Shown: positions 1 through 8,927 of the stretch, one piece after another
How positions within the stretch are numbered: the first letter of the stretch is position 1
Layout: every line of letters starts with the position of its first letter
Source: an uncultured bacterium
GTDB taxonomy: Bacteria > Vulcanimicrobiota > CADAWZ01
Assembly: GCA_949288455.1 (NCBI GenBank)
Contig: CASEKF010000019.1
Location: 1-64,000 of the forward strand
Direction of reading: 5' to 3'
Length of the DNA: 64,000 nucleotides
Program-made: the position numbers and the translations under genes
The notes under the pieces: generated by a model
Told to the model about the DNA's origin: nothing
The model's database searches: none
Seen by the model: only the letters and a program-made list of their open reading frames with translations

Positions 1-1335
1 TTTTTTATAAACTCATACTCTAATAAACCTAAAGAAGACGGAATCGGCGATCTTGTGATTGAAAGCGATCCGCCTGGAGCCGCAGTAATATCGCTTGACA
101 ATAGTTTTCCCTCAGGAAAAACTCCTCTAAAAATAGAGGGACTGAAGGCAGGCAAAATTTATAAATTTACTTTTAATATGGAAGCTTGCGGCAATACTAA
201 TCAAATCAACGGAGTAGAAATAAAGAAAAATCAAGAAAATAAATATAAAGCCGTACTTGAAAAACAAGGCGGACTCCATATTCAAACCATTCCTCCGGGA
301 GCGGATATATATATCGACGGGATCAAAACAAATTTTCAGACCCCGGCTATAGTCGACAAACTCAAAGAAGGAGCAAAAAAAATAAAGCTTCAATTCAGCG
401 ACGGCACAATAATAGAAACCGTTAAAAACGTCGTCTGGAAAAATACGGAGTCGGTATATCTTCTAAAATATAAAGATAAATCCGGCATTCAATTTAATAT
501 TCCCGACGGAATTAAAATATATCTGGACGGTCAATATATAGGAAAATCTCCGCTTCCGGTAGCGCTAACTCAGGCAGGAGAGCATAATATATCTTTAATT
601 TCAGACAAATATATGCCCTTAAAAACGAATTTCCAGTCAAAATCAGGGGAAGCCGTAACTTTCTCCCCTTCTCTTACCCCATACGGCATTCTGGAAATCA
701 GCGCTAATAGAAGAGCATATCTGTATCAAGATAATAAAATGATGGGAGCTCTTCCTTTAAAAGTTTCATGCGAACCGGACAAAAAATTTGTCGCCGACGT
801 CGTCGGAGAAGACGGAACTTCATGGAAACAAGGCTTCATTCTCAAACCGGGAGAATACAGGCGAGTAAAAGCCCAACTTCCTGACTACGCGCCTTCTCCG
901 ACTGTTATTGCGGCTGAATCTTCTTATACTCCGCCTTATACGGATTTTTCAAAATTCGAACTGGAAAGATTTTTCCCGCCTTCAGAATGGCTTAAAACTG
1001 AAGATTTCATGGAAGATATGGATCTGGACGGAGAATCGGAACGAATTCTCGGTTTTACAAACCTTTTAGAAAAAGGCGATAAAGGATATAAATCTTACGC
1101 TTTTATAATCAAAAAGCATGACGAGGTATTCTTCGATAGAATACCGCTTCGCAATCCAAGATTAGGTTGTTTGGGAGAAGGAGAAATAATATCCCTTGAA
1201 GCGGTCAGATCCGATAAATACGGATATAGGGAAATAGTTTACTCGATAGGAAACGCCGAAGAAGGAATCACGGAAAAAGGCTCTTTCGCAATCTATAAAG
1301 GAGAGATTTATCATCCGTCTTGGTCAGGAAGATAA
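1..1335 (+). CDS. PEGA-repeat protein, 5' end outside window
   Basis: The reading frame is open from base 1, so this is the C-terminal part (about 444 residues) of a longer protein; the first in-window start-like codon, GTG at 55, is unlikely to be the real start. Four PEGA-like beta repeats can be seen, each with the pattern 'I-x-(S/T)-x-P-x-G-A...' or 'I-Y-L-D-G-x-x-x-G-x-(S/T)-P-L'. Examples are IESDPPGA, IQTIPPGADIYIDG and IPDGIKIYLDG. PEGA domains are usually surface or periplasmic and thought to bind carbohydrate or S-layer. After the repeats comes a Pro/Ser linker and a unique C-terminal domain with an acidic DMDLDGESE loop like a calcium-binding VCBS/EF-hand loop. It converges with the Clp gene. 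PEGA assignment is good; the role is unknown. Confidence 0.7.
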   Translation, partial: FFINSYSNKPKEDGIGDLVIESDPPGAAVISLDNSFPSGKTPLKIEGLKAGKIYKFTFNMEACGNTNQINGVEIKKNQENKYKAVLEKQGGLHIQTIPPGADIYIDGIKTNFQTPAIVDKLKEGAKKIKLQFSDGTIIETVKNVVWKNTESVYLLKYKDKSGIQFNIPDGIKIYLDGQYIGKSPLPVALTQAGEHNISLISDKYMPLKTNFQSKSGEAVTFSPSLTPYGILEISANRRAYLYQDNKMMGALPLKVSCEPDKKFVADVVGEDGTSWKQGFILKPGEYRRVKAQLPDYAPSPTVIAAESSYTPPYTDFSKFELERFFPPSEWLKTEDFMEDMDLDGESERILGFTNLLEKGDKGYKSYAFIIKKHDEVFFDRIPLRNPRLGCLGEGEIISLEAVRSDKYGYREIVYSIGNAEEGITEKGSFAIYKGEIYHPSWSGR

Positions 1336-1448
1336 AAAACATTCCGTTAAGTCATTAGTCAATACCGTTTTGTATATCGCCGGATAAAAGCCATAATCCG
1401 CAACCTCCTAAATCGAAAAAACAGCGATAATTTTAGGCCTGATGAAAT

Positions 1449-3785
1449 TTACTTTGCCAAAGCGGTAGAGTCCAATTGATCGCCTTTAGGCTGAATTACG
1501 GAGAAACCAATATTTTGTTCGTTCATAAGAAACGCTTTTAAACCGGCTCCTGAAGGGATTTCTCCTTCCACAATCTTTTTCGATACCGGAATAATTAAGG
1601 CGTCTTCAATCACCCGCTTCATATTTCTAACCCCAAATTGTTCGTCGTAACTTTCAGAACATAAAAATTGTATAATATCGTCCCCTATCGTCATAGATAT
1701 ATCGCTGTTTTGTTTTATCTTGTCTATCCAATCGTCCACGAGAAGTCTGCAGATCTTTAATATATCCTCGTCTTTAAGCTTGTTAAAAAGTATAATATCG
1801 TCAAGGCGATTGATAAACTCCATAGAAAAACGGGATTTTAAAACGTCTATAAGCTTCTTTTTAGCTTCTACGTTTTTATCTCCCGAAAAAACAGACAGAT
1901 TAGCTCCAATATTAGAAGTCATTATTATCATAGCGTTTCTAAAATCGACGAGATTCCCTTTGCCGTCAGTCAATCTGCCCGCGTCGAAGACTTGAAGAAA
2001 AAGATTAAAAATTTTATCGTTAGCTTTTTCAAACTCGTCCAGAAGAACTACGCAGTTTGGTTCTTTTGAAACTGCTCCGGTCAACTGACCATCCTCGCTG
2101 TATCCGACGTAGCCGGGAGGAGCTCCTATAAGACGAGCTAATTCATGAGGCTGAGAATACTCCGACATATCGAATCTGAATAACTTATCTTCCGAACCAA
2201 ATATTTCTTGAGCGACTACTTTAGCAAGCTCAGTTTTTCCAACTCCTGTCGGTCCTGCAAAAAAGAAAACTCCTACGGGTCTGTTTTTATTATTGAGACC
2301 GGCCATAAATAAACGAACTCTATCGCACAGCCTATCTATAGCCTCGTCTTGTCCTATTATCTTGGCTTTAAGAATTTCGTTCATTCCTTTTAAACATAAA
2401 TTTTTTCTATTGATCTTGTCTATCGTAACCCCTGACTGCCTGGCCGCCGCTTTTTCAACGTAGTCGTTAGAAAGAGAGCGTTTTTTATCAATAGAAGCCA
2501 GGGCGCAAGCTTCGTCCAATAAATGGAACGCTTTAGACGGAAAATATGAATTTTTTATAAATTCGTCCGCAACATCAACGGTTCTTTCTATCGCTATTTG
2601 AGAAATATTTATATCGTAATGAAGCGCGAGAAAGTCTTTTTCCTTTTTTAAAATTTCTATGACCGATTTTTTATCCAATTCTTTAGCGTCAATCTTTTCA
2701 GAACAAACTGAAAGAACGGGATCTTTCCTATAAAATTTCTCATACGCTTCGGGGGTAGTTATCATAATTGCTCGTATTGTCTGGGCCTCAATCATTTGTT
2801 TTAAATCGTTTATAAAAGACACGATGTTCCAGGTAACTCGCTCTTCTCCCGCTATCTCCATAATAGAATCCAGAACCAAAATATTTTTTGGGAACGAACA
2901 GGTCTTTATAAAATTTCGGAACTTCGCTTCAATTTCTTTATTTGAATCGCCGAAAATCTGAAATATCTTGTTTCGCGTTATCTCCAGAACTACCGAGTTC
3001 CTGATCGCGCCCGTACCCTCCATTCTTAAATGGACTACGGTTCCTTCGGCTATGGACGTTCTGCCGGTTCCTCTTTCGCCTACGATAACGGGATTATTGC
3101 TCTTTGTTTTTAAAAGACATAAATTAATATCGTTAATTTCTTTTTCGCGCCCAAAAATAGAACTAAACTGATCGCTTATGGCCAAAGAAGTCAAATCCCT
3201 AGAGAAAAAACTTACCGGAACGTCCGGAGCAGCAGTTTTTTTATATGGGGGCATTGAAACGGCGGGAGAATAAACAGGACGAGAAAGATACTGCAAAACG
3301 ACGGGAGATACTCCCGACGCGATTGGCAGAGGGGTAGTTTTCAAACTTTTATTATTGTCGCGATATTTTTCGCTTATCCTGTCCCGAAGTTCTTTAAGGT
3401 CAGGAACGCTTAAAGATATAACTCTCAAAGCCGTTCCGTACCCTGAATCAAGGATAGCGGTTATTAAATTTTCTTCCTCAACGCTATCTAAAAAAAGTTC
3501 AGAAGCATATTTTGAAGCTAAAGCAAATATTTTTTGAAGTCTTGGAGTTTTAGGCCCTCGTTCATTGGAAAGATTTTTACAGTCGTCCATAGCGGATTCT
3601 AATCTTCTAGACATATCTTCCATATCTATAGACATATCGGTCATTATTTTATAAAAAACGCCTTCCTCATAAATTATAGCCCATAAAATATGCTCGGTGC
3701 CTATAAAACCGTTGCGGTATTCCCCTGAAATCTGATAAGCGCAATCGAGACATTTTTTAATAAAATCCGAATATGGAATTGCCAT
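1449..3785 (-). CDS. ClpA/ClpC-type AAA+ ATPase with degenerate D1
   Basis: A 778-residue two-ring Clp ATPase with a Clp N-domain (residues about 1-140), a linker, D1 (about 205-430) and D2 (about 475-770). There is no ClpB-style middle coiled coil. D2 is intact, with Walker A GPTGVGKT at 511-518, Walker B LLDE at 581-584 and a typical GAPPGYVGY pore region. D1 is damaged: Walker A reads GERGTGRT (Lys to Arg at 242), Walker B reads LVLDS (Glu to Ser at 307), and the usual double-Arg finger is not seen. The IGL/IGF loop that docks ClpP is also not recognisable after MTSNIGA, so a ClpP-independent unfoldase is plausible. It is last in an operon, 22 bp after the radical SAM gene. The family is certain; the substrate is unknown. 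Confidence 0.88.
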   Translation of the reverse strand: MAIPYSDFIKKCLDCAYQISGEYRNGFIGTEHILWAIIYEEGVFYKIMTDMSIDMEDMSRRLESAMDDCKNLSNERGPKTPRLQKIFALASKYASELFLDSVEEENLITAILDSGYGTALRVISLSVPDLKELRDRISEKYRDNNKSLKTTPLPIASGVSPVVLQYLSRPVYSPAVSMPPYKKTAAPDVPVSFFSRDLTSLAISDQFSSIFGREKEINDINLCLLKTKSNNPVIVGERGTGRTSIAEGTVVHLRMEGTGAIRNSVVLEITRNKIFQIFGDSNKEIEAKFRNFIKTCSFPKNILVLDSIMEIAGEERVTWNIVSFINDLKQMIEAQTIRAIMITTPEAYEKFYRKDPVLSVCSEKIDAKELDKKSVIEILKKEKDFLALHYDINISQIAIERTVDVADEFIKNSYFPSKAFHLLDEACALASIDKKRSLSNDYVEKAAARQSGVTIDKINRKNLCLKGMNEILKAKIIGQDEAIDRLCDRVRLFMAGLNNKNRPVGVFFFAGPTGVGKTELAKVVAQEIFGSEDKLFRFDMSEYSQPHELARLIGAPPGYVGYSEDGQLTGAVSKEPNCVVLLDEFEKANDKIFNLFLQVFDAGRLTDGKGNLVDFRNAMIIMTSNIGANLSVFSGDKNVEAKKKLIDVLKSRFSMEFINRLDDIILFNKLKDEDILKICRLLVDDWIDKIKQNSDISMTIGDDIIQFLCSESYDEQFGVRNMKRVIEDALIIPVSKKIVEGEIPSGAGLKAFLMNEQNIGFSVIQPKGDQLDSTALAK

Positions 3786-3807
3786 CTCTTATAAAACCTC
3801 AATTTCC

Positions 3808-5037
3808 CTAAACTTTAATAAGCCCGTTTTGTTTCCAGGATAAAATGTCAAAAGCAATTTTTTCCTGTTCCTCCCACCAACCGTCTAATTTTCCCCATTC
3901 TCTTAAACGCTTCAGAGCCGTTACAGTCTTTTCCGATAAGCCGGAAGGCCTTTGATTCCATAGAGGAGTAGTCGGCAAAGGCATAAAAAAATGACAATGA
4001 ATTCTGGCGTCATACTTTTTTATAAGCATTGTCATAAGATCTATACTAGCGTCGGCTTCCTCCTGTGTTTCATCAGGAAACCCAAAAATAAAATCGCAGT
4101 GAGACGTAAAACCATGCTTTCTAGCTAACTCAACAGCTTCTATCGTTTTGCTCAGAGGATTAGTTCTATTAACTCTTTTTAAAACCGATTCGGCTCCGGA
4201 CTGAATTCCAATAGCGATTTTTCTATTGGAACAATATTTTTTCAGCAGGTCCAAAGTTCTTTCATTTATAGATTCCGGCCGAATCTCTGAAGGGAAATAC
4301 GCTATATCCAAATCTCTGACTCCCTGAGCTTTCACGCTGATAAGCAACTCTTCGACGGCTTCATAATTTATCTCTCCGGGAGCCGAAGATTGATATGAGA
4401 AAGCGTTTGGAGAAAGAAAATAAAGCCTCTCTCCTATATAATTTCCGGCGAGCTTAATTCCTTTTAAAACTGATTCTATCGATCTATGTCTTATTTTCCT
4501 TCTAAAAAGTCTTGGAGTCTGACAAAACGAACATCCGTAAAAACAGCCTCTGGTGATTTCCATAGGGCCAAAAAGACTATGTCTTAACGACGCCGGAAAA
4601 TAATCGTCTATAGAAACGGGAGAAGAAGATTCGTCAGCAAAAACGACTCTGTCGAAAGGATCTCCGCCGGACGCCAAAGTCAAAGCGAACGAAGAAAGCG
4701 TTCTTTCCCCTTCTCCTACGAATACCGCGTCGAAGCCGACTTCTAAACATCCGTCAGGATCGGCGGTAACATGAGGTCCTCCGGCGATCAAACGCGTTTT
4801 AGGATAATTTGCTTTAATAAAAGAGACTTCGGAAGCAGTTCTATAAAGCTGAACGGTAGTAAAAGAATACGCTAGTATTATCGAGTCGTACACTTTGTAA
4901 AAATCGCTTAAAGAGTCTAGAGAATCAATCATAAAAACGTCGACAACGGGAGCCGCTTGTTCGACAATTCCCATCAAAAGAGGAAGAGAATACCTATTAT
5001 ACTGAGTACGCCTAAAAACGAGTGCAAAATTCTTCAA
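3808..5037 (-). CDS. B12-binding/radical SAM protein
   Basis: A 409-residue protein starting at TTG with a GGAG site seven bases upstream. The N-terminal third has a cobalamin-binding-like Rossmann region, including AGGPHVTADP and FVGEGERTL, but no classic DxHxxG B12 ligand motif. The radical SAM core has CFYGCSFC (CxxxCxxC) near residue 165, followed by the GIQSGAESVLKRVNR and DFIFGFPDET segments typical of the Elp3/MiaB-like fold. It resembles the MJ1487-type B12-binding/radical SAM family, whose reaction is not established. It follows the ctp protease gene by 14 bp and precedes clp in the same direction. The superfamily call is solid; the substrate is unknown. Confidence 0.85.
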   Translation of the reverse strand: MKNFALVFRRTQYNRYSLPLLMGIVEQAAPVVDVFMIDSLDSLSDFYKVYDSIILAYSFTTVQLYRTASEVSFIKANYPKTRLIAGGPHVTADPDGCLEVGFDAVFVGEGERTLSSFALTLASGGDPFDRVVFADESSSPVSIDDYFPASLRHSLFGPMEITRGCFYGCSFCQTPRLFRRKIRHRSIESVLKGIKLAGNYIGERLYFLSPNAFSYQSSAPGEINYEAVEELLISVKAQGVRDLDIAYFPSEIRPESINERTLDLLKKYCSNRKIAIGIQSGAESVLKRVNRTNPLSKTIEAVELARKHGFTSHCDFIFGFPDETQEEADASIDLMTMLIKKYDARIHCHFFMPLPTTPLWNQRPSGLSEKTVTALKRLREWGKLDGWWEEQEKIAFDILSWKQNGLIKV

Positions 5038-5051
5038 AAAAAATCTCCAAT

Positions 5052-6443
5052 TTACTGAAACTTAGTTTTTAAAATTTCTTTCGCATATTTTATCTGCGCA
5101 TCTTCGGGAGTGCCGAATAATTCCGGCTCCATTTGGATCTCAGCGTTTGGTTTCAATCCTATTTTATCTATATCTTTCCCGGAAGGCGTACAATAATGCG
5201 CTACGGTAACTTTAAAAGCGGAACCGTCTCTCAAAGGCATCAACTGCTGTATAGATCCCTTTCCAAACGTATTGGTTCCTACTAAAACGGCGCGTTCATG
5301 ATCCTGAAACGCGGCGGCCATAAGTTCCGAAGCGCTAGCGGAATATCTGTTTACAAGAATAACCAGAGGAAGATCGCTAAAATAGTCGGAACGAGACAAT
5401 TTTTGAGAGAATTTTCCGGACGCGTTCTTAACAGACGCGATAACTTTGCCGTTTTCAATAAATATACCGGCTATATCCAGAGCGGCGTTCACATATCCGC
5501 CTCCGTTATTCCTAAGATCTATAATTAACGATTTCATTCCGTTAGACTGAAGATTGTTAAAAGCGGTTTTAAAATCGGCTGCGGTTTTCCTTCCAAAACT
5601 CCGTATCCTAATATATCCCGTATTTCCTTCTTCCATATGCGAAGAAATTGTTTTCGCTGAAATTATATCTCTAACTATAGTATACTTTCTTACGCCTTCA
5701 AAGTCTTTGCGCCTTATAGTTAAGTTAACCTCGCTTCCTTTAGGCCCCCTGAGCCTTGAAGAACACATATCTATATCTAATCCTTGAGTAGGCGTCCCGT
5801 CTATCTCCATAATCATATCTCCGGCTTTAAGGCCCTGGTTCCAGGCCGGAGCTCCTTCAATAGGCTCGATGATCGTTAAAATATTATCGTTAAATTTATC
5901 CAATTCCAAATAAATGCCTATTCCGCCAAAATCCGACGACTGCAGAGACTCCATCATAGATTTATATTCGCTAGGCGTTAAAAACGAAGAATAAGGATCC
6001 CCCGTTCCTTTTAAAAGTCCGCATATACACGCATATTTCAACAAATTGCGGGGAACATCCGAATCTAAACTTAAAACGGCGCCGAAAGCTTCCGAAGGAG
6101 AGGCAAAAGCTTTGCCTGCAAGAGGATTTATCTTGCCTGAAGCTTCAAAGAGAGCATTTATCTCTCTAAGAATAGAATCAGTCAAATCCTTATCCGAAGG
6201 AGAACCGTAAAAATAACCTTTAATTATTCTTTCAATCCTAAAAAAAACTTCCTCTTGAGGATCAAAACCTACGTTTCCTTGTTCCGCCAACAATTTTTTA
6301 TAATCGGGATGACTTGCCGCAGCTTCCTTCAGCTTTTGATAATTATCGCTCTGATTCCGCTCTTCGTTAGATATAGCGGGCATAGAAAAAACAGCGAAAA
6401 TTAACGTCAAACAATATATATATAGAAAAAATTTCTTGTTCAC
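5052..6443 (-). CDS. ctpA: C-terminal processing protease, S41 family
   Basis: A 463-residue exported serine protease. The GTG start overlaps the TGA stop of the upstream gene (GTGA), with CGGAG just upstream. A signal peptide spans about residues 1-25 (hydrophobic core then ...MPAIS). A PDZ domain lies at about 170-245 (GGIGIYLE...GLKAGDMIMEIDG). The S41 catalytic core follows, with Ser370 in the SASASE motif and Lys395 in NTFGKGS, the 25-residue Ser-Lys spacing of the family. GDPYSSFLTP before the PDZ and DLRNNGGG are also diagnostic. Such enzymes trim or degrade envelope proteins from their C termini in the periplasm. It is second in a four-gene minus-strand operon. Confidence 0.93.
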   Translation of the reverse strand: MNKKFFLYIYCLTLIFAVFSMPAISNEERNQSDNYQKLKEAAASHPDYKKLLAEQGNVGFDPQEEVFFRIERIIKGYFYGSPSDKDLTDSILREINALFEASGKINPLAGKAFASPSEAFGAVLSLDSDVPRNLLKYACICGLLKGTGDPYSSFLTPSEYKSMMESLQSSDFGGIGIYLELDKFNDNILTIIEPIEGAPAWNQGLKAGDMIMEIDGTPTQGLDIDMCSSRLRGPKGSEVNLTIRRKDFEGVRKYTIVRDIISAKTISSHMEEGNTGYIRIRSFGRKTAADFKTAFNNLQSNGMKSLIIDLRNNGGGYVNAALDIAGIFIENGKVIASVKNASGKFSQKLSRSDYFSDLPLVILVNRYSASASELMAAAFQDHERAVLVGTNTFGKGSIQQLMPLRDGSAFKVTVAHYCTPSGKDIDKIGLKPNAEIQMEPELFGTPEDAQIKYAKEILKTKFQ

Positions 6444-6730
6444 TTAATTCTCCGATTTATCTTTTTTGCCGTTAAAACAGGGCCGACCATAGCTATACCC
6501 ATCATATTCTTATTTTCAAATCCTTCTATAACGACGGTCTCTTCCGCAGGACAAGAAGAACTATCGATCCCGTCCAACTGAAAAACTCTGCCGTCTTCAG
6601 TTTTAAAAAGCCTGCAGCCGCCTTCCAGATCGCTATCTATAATTTTTCCTTTATATTTTTTCAAAATTAAATCCTCCGTATATAAGAAATATTTTCTAAG
6701 CTCCCGGTAAGAATAAATATCAGATTTCAA
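6440..6730 (-). CDS. Hypothetical 96-residue protein
   Basis: A small soluble protein I do not recognise. It has no signal peptide or membrane segment, begins with a Tyr/Lys-rich helix and then has a beta-rich part (GRVFQLDGID, EETVVIEGFENK). Its TGA stop overlaps the GTG start of the protease gene, so it is the first gene of the operon and is probably translationally coupled to it. Its reading frame and spacing support it being real. It might bind or regulate the protease, but that is only context. Confidence 0.6.
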   Translation of the reverse strand: MKSDIYSYRELRKYFLYTEDLILKKYKGKIIDSDLEGGCRLFKTEDGRVFQLDGIDSSSCPAEETVVIEGFENKNMMGIAMVGPVLTAKKINRRIK

Positions 6731-6773
6731 CGTTTAAACGGATACTTCTTAAATATCTGATCAAACTTCAAAC

Positions 6774-8600
6774 TTACTTTTTATCAGAAAAAAATCGAAT
6801 ATATAAAAACGAAATAACAAAGCAAATTAACGCGTTTATCGCCAGCCATATAAGCTTTATAAGAGCTAAACCGCCCAAGATCGAGACGGCAGATAACCCC
6901 CAATAAAACGAAAGAGCCAAAGCGGAAGCCGTTCCCAGGGAAACTCCGGCGGAAAACTTCCGTAAAGCCGCAAAAGGCATAGATAAAAACAAAAGCGAAA
7001 ACGGCAATATAGCGCAGTTAAAAATAAAACCAAGAAAAAGGTTGTCTCCGAACAAAGGAATATACCATTCATATAAGCCTCTTGAAACCAAAGACAGCAG
7101 CGGAATACGCGAGATTAACGATTCAGGCAAGAAAAACAAACCGCAAGCGCCGAATATTATGCCTAACGCAAACGGAACGGATGCGGTAAACGCGTTTATA
7201 TACGGCTGTTTTTCCAGTCTTTTTCTAAAAAAAGCCACGCCCAGAAAAGCGACTAACAAAATTAAGCATTCCTGAACCGCGCTTTTCCTTTTGACATTCA
7301 AAAAAGAGAAACCTTGACATTGATCCATATCAAGAATTTTGGCCGTTTTTAACGCCTTCTCAACGTCAAGAATCCCGGCTCCGTAACCTTCGTCCAAATT
7401 TAATCCCTTAGAATAAGCCGTCTTTTTCAATATTTCTACGACTTTATCAGGTTTTTTCACTCCGACAGACTTGAGAAGAGCAGCCGCGCCCGCTACATGA
7501 GGAGAAGCCATGGAAGTGCCCTGATACAATGCGTATTCTTCTTCTGAAGGATTAGCTTTCTTAATGGTATTTTGCAAAATACCGTCGGGATAACCGTCTT
7601 TATCCTGATCAACGGTCATATCTCCTCCCGGAGCGGCAATATCGATAGAAGATCCCCTAGACGAATAAGGCGCGAGCAAATTATCATATCTAACGGCAGA
7701 AACGGAAATACAATATTTGTAACCCGCCGGATAATTGGGAAAATTTCCTCCATCGTTACCGGCGGCGCAAACTATAACGCACCCTTTCTTTTTAGCATAC
7801 TTACAGGCTCCTTCAAGTATTCTGCTTCCCGTTCTTCCTCCTAAGCTCAAATTTATCACGTCCGCTCCGTTGTCGGCGGCATATTTCACCGCTTCGGCTA
7901 TATCTGAAATAGATCCGGTCCCCATTGAATTCAATACCTTTAACGGCATAATAGAAGCCGAAAAAGCTATGCCCGCGACGCCTTTCCCATTATTTGTAGA
8001 CTGCGCTATAGTTCCGGCGACATGAGAACCATGACCGTTATCGTCGTTAGCATGCGAAGTGTCGTTTACAAAATTGTAAGGAGAAACGAACGAAGTTTTA
8101 TCAAAATCCTCAATTTTCTTAAATTTACCGTAATTCTCGTAAGCTACCCCGGTGTCTATAACGGCTACCGTGACGTTTTTACCGGTAGCTAAATTCCATG
8201 CCGCTTCCATCTTGATTTTTTTTAAATTCCATTGACGATTAAACATAGGATCGTTCGGTTTGCCAAAAGCGCGATATATATAATTAGGCTCGGCATATTT
8301 AACCGCGGGATTATTTTTCAATTTGACAAGCGCATCCGCAATACCGTCGTCTTCAACTTCCGCTAACATTATGCCGGAAGATTCAGAAAAAGCGCTGTTT
8401 TTTCGTAAAATTACTCCGTCTTTTTTTAAGCTACAGCTTAAAGAGTTAAAAGAAGATAAAGAAGGATCCTTTAATTCGACGGCTATTTCTCCGTCTACGC
8501 GTAAGGCGGATAAAGGCGCAAGTTCTTCCGCGGAATAAACTAAAGCGAAAGAACAAAAAAATACGACAAAAGACACTAAATTATAAGCAAAAAATTTCAC
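6774..8600 (-). CDS. Subtilisin-family protease with polytopic membrane tail
   Basis: A 608-residue S8 peptidase. I choose GTG at 8600 because AAGGAGG sits at ideal spacing and a clear signal peptide follows (about 1-23). The longer frame upstream crosses the predicted promoter. An I9-like propeptide covers about 25-110 (EPNYIYR end). The catalytic domain holds Asp149 (VIDTG), His190 (NGHGSHVAGT), the oxyanion Asn282 (AAGNDGG) and Ser363 (GTSMASPHVAG). From about residue 440 there are roughly five to six hydrophobic segments, giving a protease tethered by a multi-pass domain, which is unusual because secreted subtilases normally lack it. It is a single-gene unit with its own promoter. Peptidase assignment is certain; the membrane part is inferred from hydrophobicity. 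Confidence 0.92.
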   Translation of the reverse strand: MKFFAYNLVSFVVFFCSFALVYSAEELAPLSALRVDGEIAVELKDPSLSSFNSLSCSLKKDGVILRKNSAFSESSGIMLAEVEDDGIADALVKLKNNPAVKYAEPNYIYRAFGKPNDPMFNRQWNLKKIKMEAAWNLATGKNVTVAVIDTGVAYENYGKFKKIEDFDKTSFVSPYNFVNDTSHANDDNGHGSHVAGTIAQSTNNGKGVAGIAFSASIMPLKVLNSMGTGSISDIAEAVKYAADNGADVINLSLGGRTGSRILEGACKYAKKKGCVIVCAAGNDGGNFPNYPAGYKYCISVSAVRYDNLLAPYSSRGSSIDIAAPGGDMTVDQDKDGYPDGILQNTIKKANPSEEEYALYQGTSMASPHVAGAAALLKSVGVKKPDKVVEILKKTAYSKGLNLDEGYGAGILDVEKALKTAKILDMDQCQGFSFLNVKRKSAVQECLILLVAFLGVAFFRKRLEKQPYINAFTASVPFALGIIFGACGLFFLPESLISRIPLLSLVSRGLYEWYIPLFGDNLFLGFIFNCAILPFSLLFLSMPFAALRKFSAGVSLGTASALALSFYWGLSAVSILGGLALIKLIWLAINALICFVISFLYIRFFSDKK

Positions 8601-8691
8601 CGAGACCTCCTTCTGCGACGTATAAGAGAAACGAGCTTGCAAACTCAGCTTATAAAAACGCGAATAACGCAATTTTAGTATATTTCGTATT

Positions 8692-8720
8692 ATTATAACA
8701 TAGAAATTTAACGATAACAA
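8692..8720 (-). promoter_or_regulatory. Predicted promoter of the subtilase gene
   Basis: On the minus strand, TTGTTA (8720-8715), 17 bases, then TATAAT (8697-8692). It lies about 90 bp upstream of the GTG start at 8600 in the right direction. The -10 hexamer is perfect. Confidence 0.6.
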
Positions 8721-8846
8721 CTTAAAAACATAGACAAAAAACTTAAAACAAAATTAAAATATATACCGATTTTCAACATCTAAATCAGACGGCGGGAAGC
8801 GTATTGCTAAAACTTAAGAGAGCGTACGATAAATTGCAAAATAATA

Positions 8847-8893
8847 AAAAAATATGTTCGAAAATCCATACCGACTCTCAAACATATTTTTTT
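8847..8893 (-). terminator. Rho-independent terminator after the GH73-like gene
   Basis: On the minus strand an AT-rich stem (AAAAAATATGTTTGA pairing with TCGAACATATTTTTT, one G-U pair) ends in a T run. It sits 35 bp past the stop at 8928. The 8601-8927 gap otherwise holds only the subtilase promoter and leader. Confidence 0.6.
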
Positions 8894-8927
8894 ACTAAAA
8901 AGTAATCGAAAGAAAATAATTCGCAGA

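Noticed and set aside
6774-8720. Longer subtilase frame starting at 8720
   Set aside because: It would cross the predicted promoter and lose the signal peptide at the N terminus; GTG 8600 with AAGGAGG is better.
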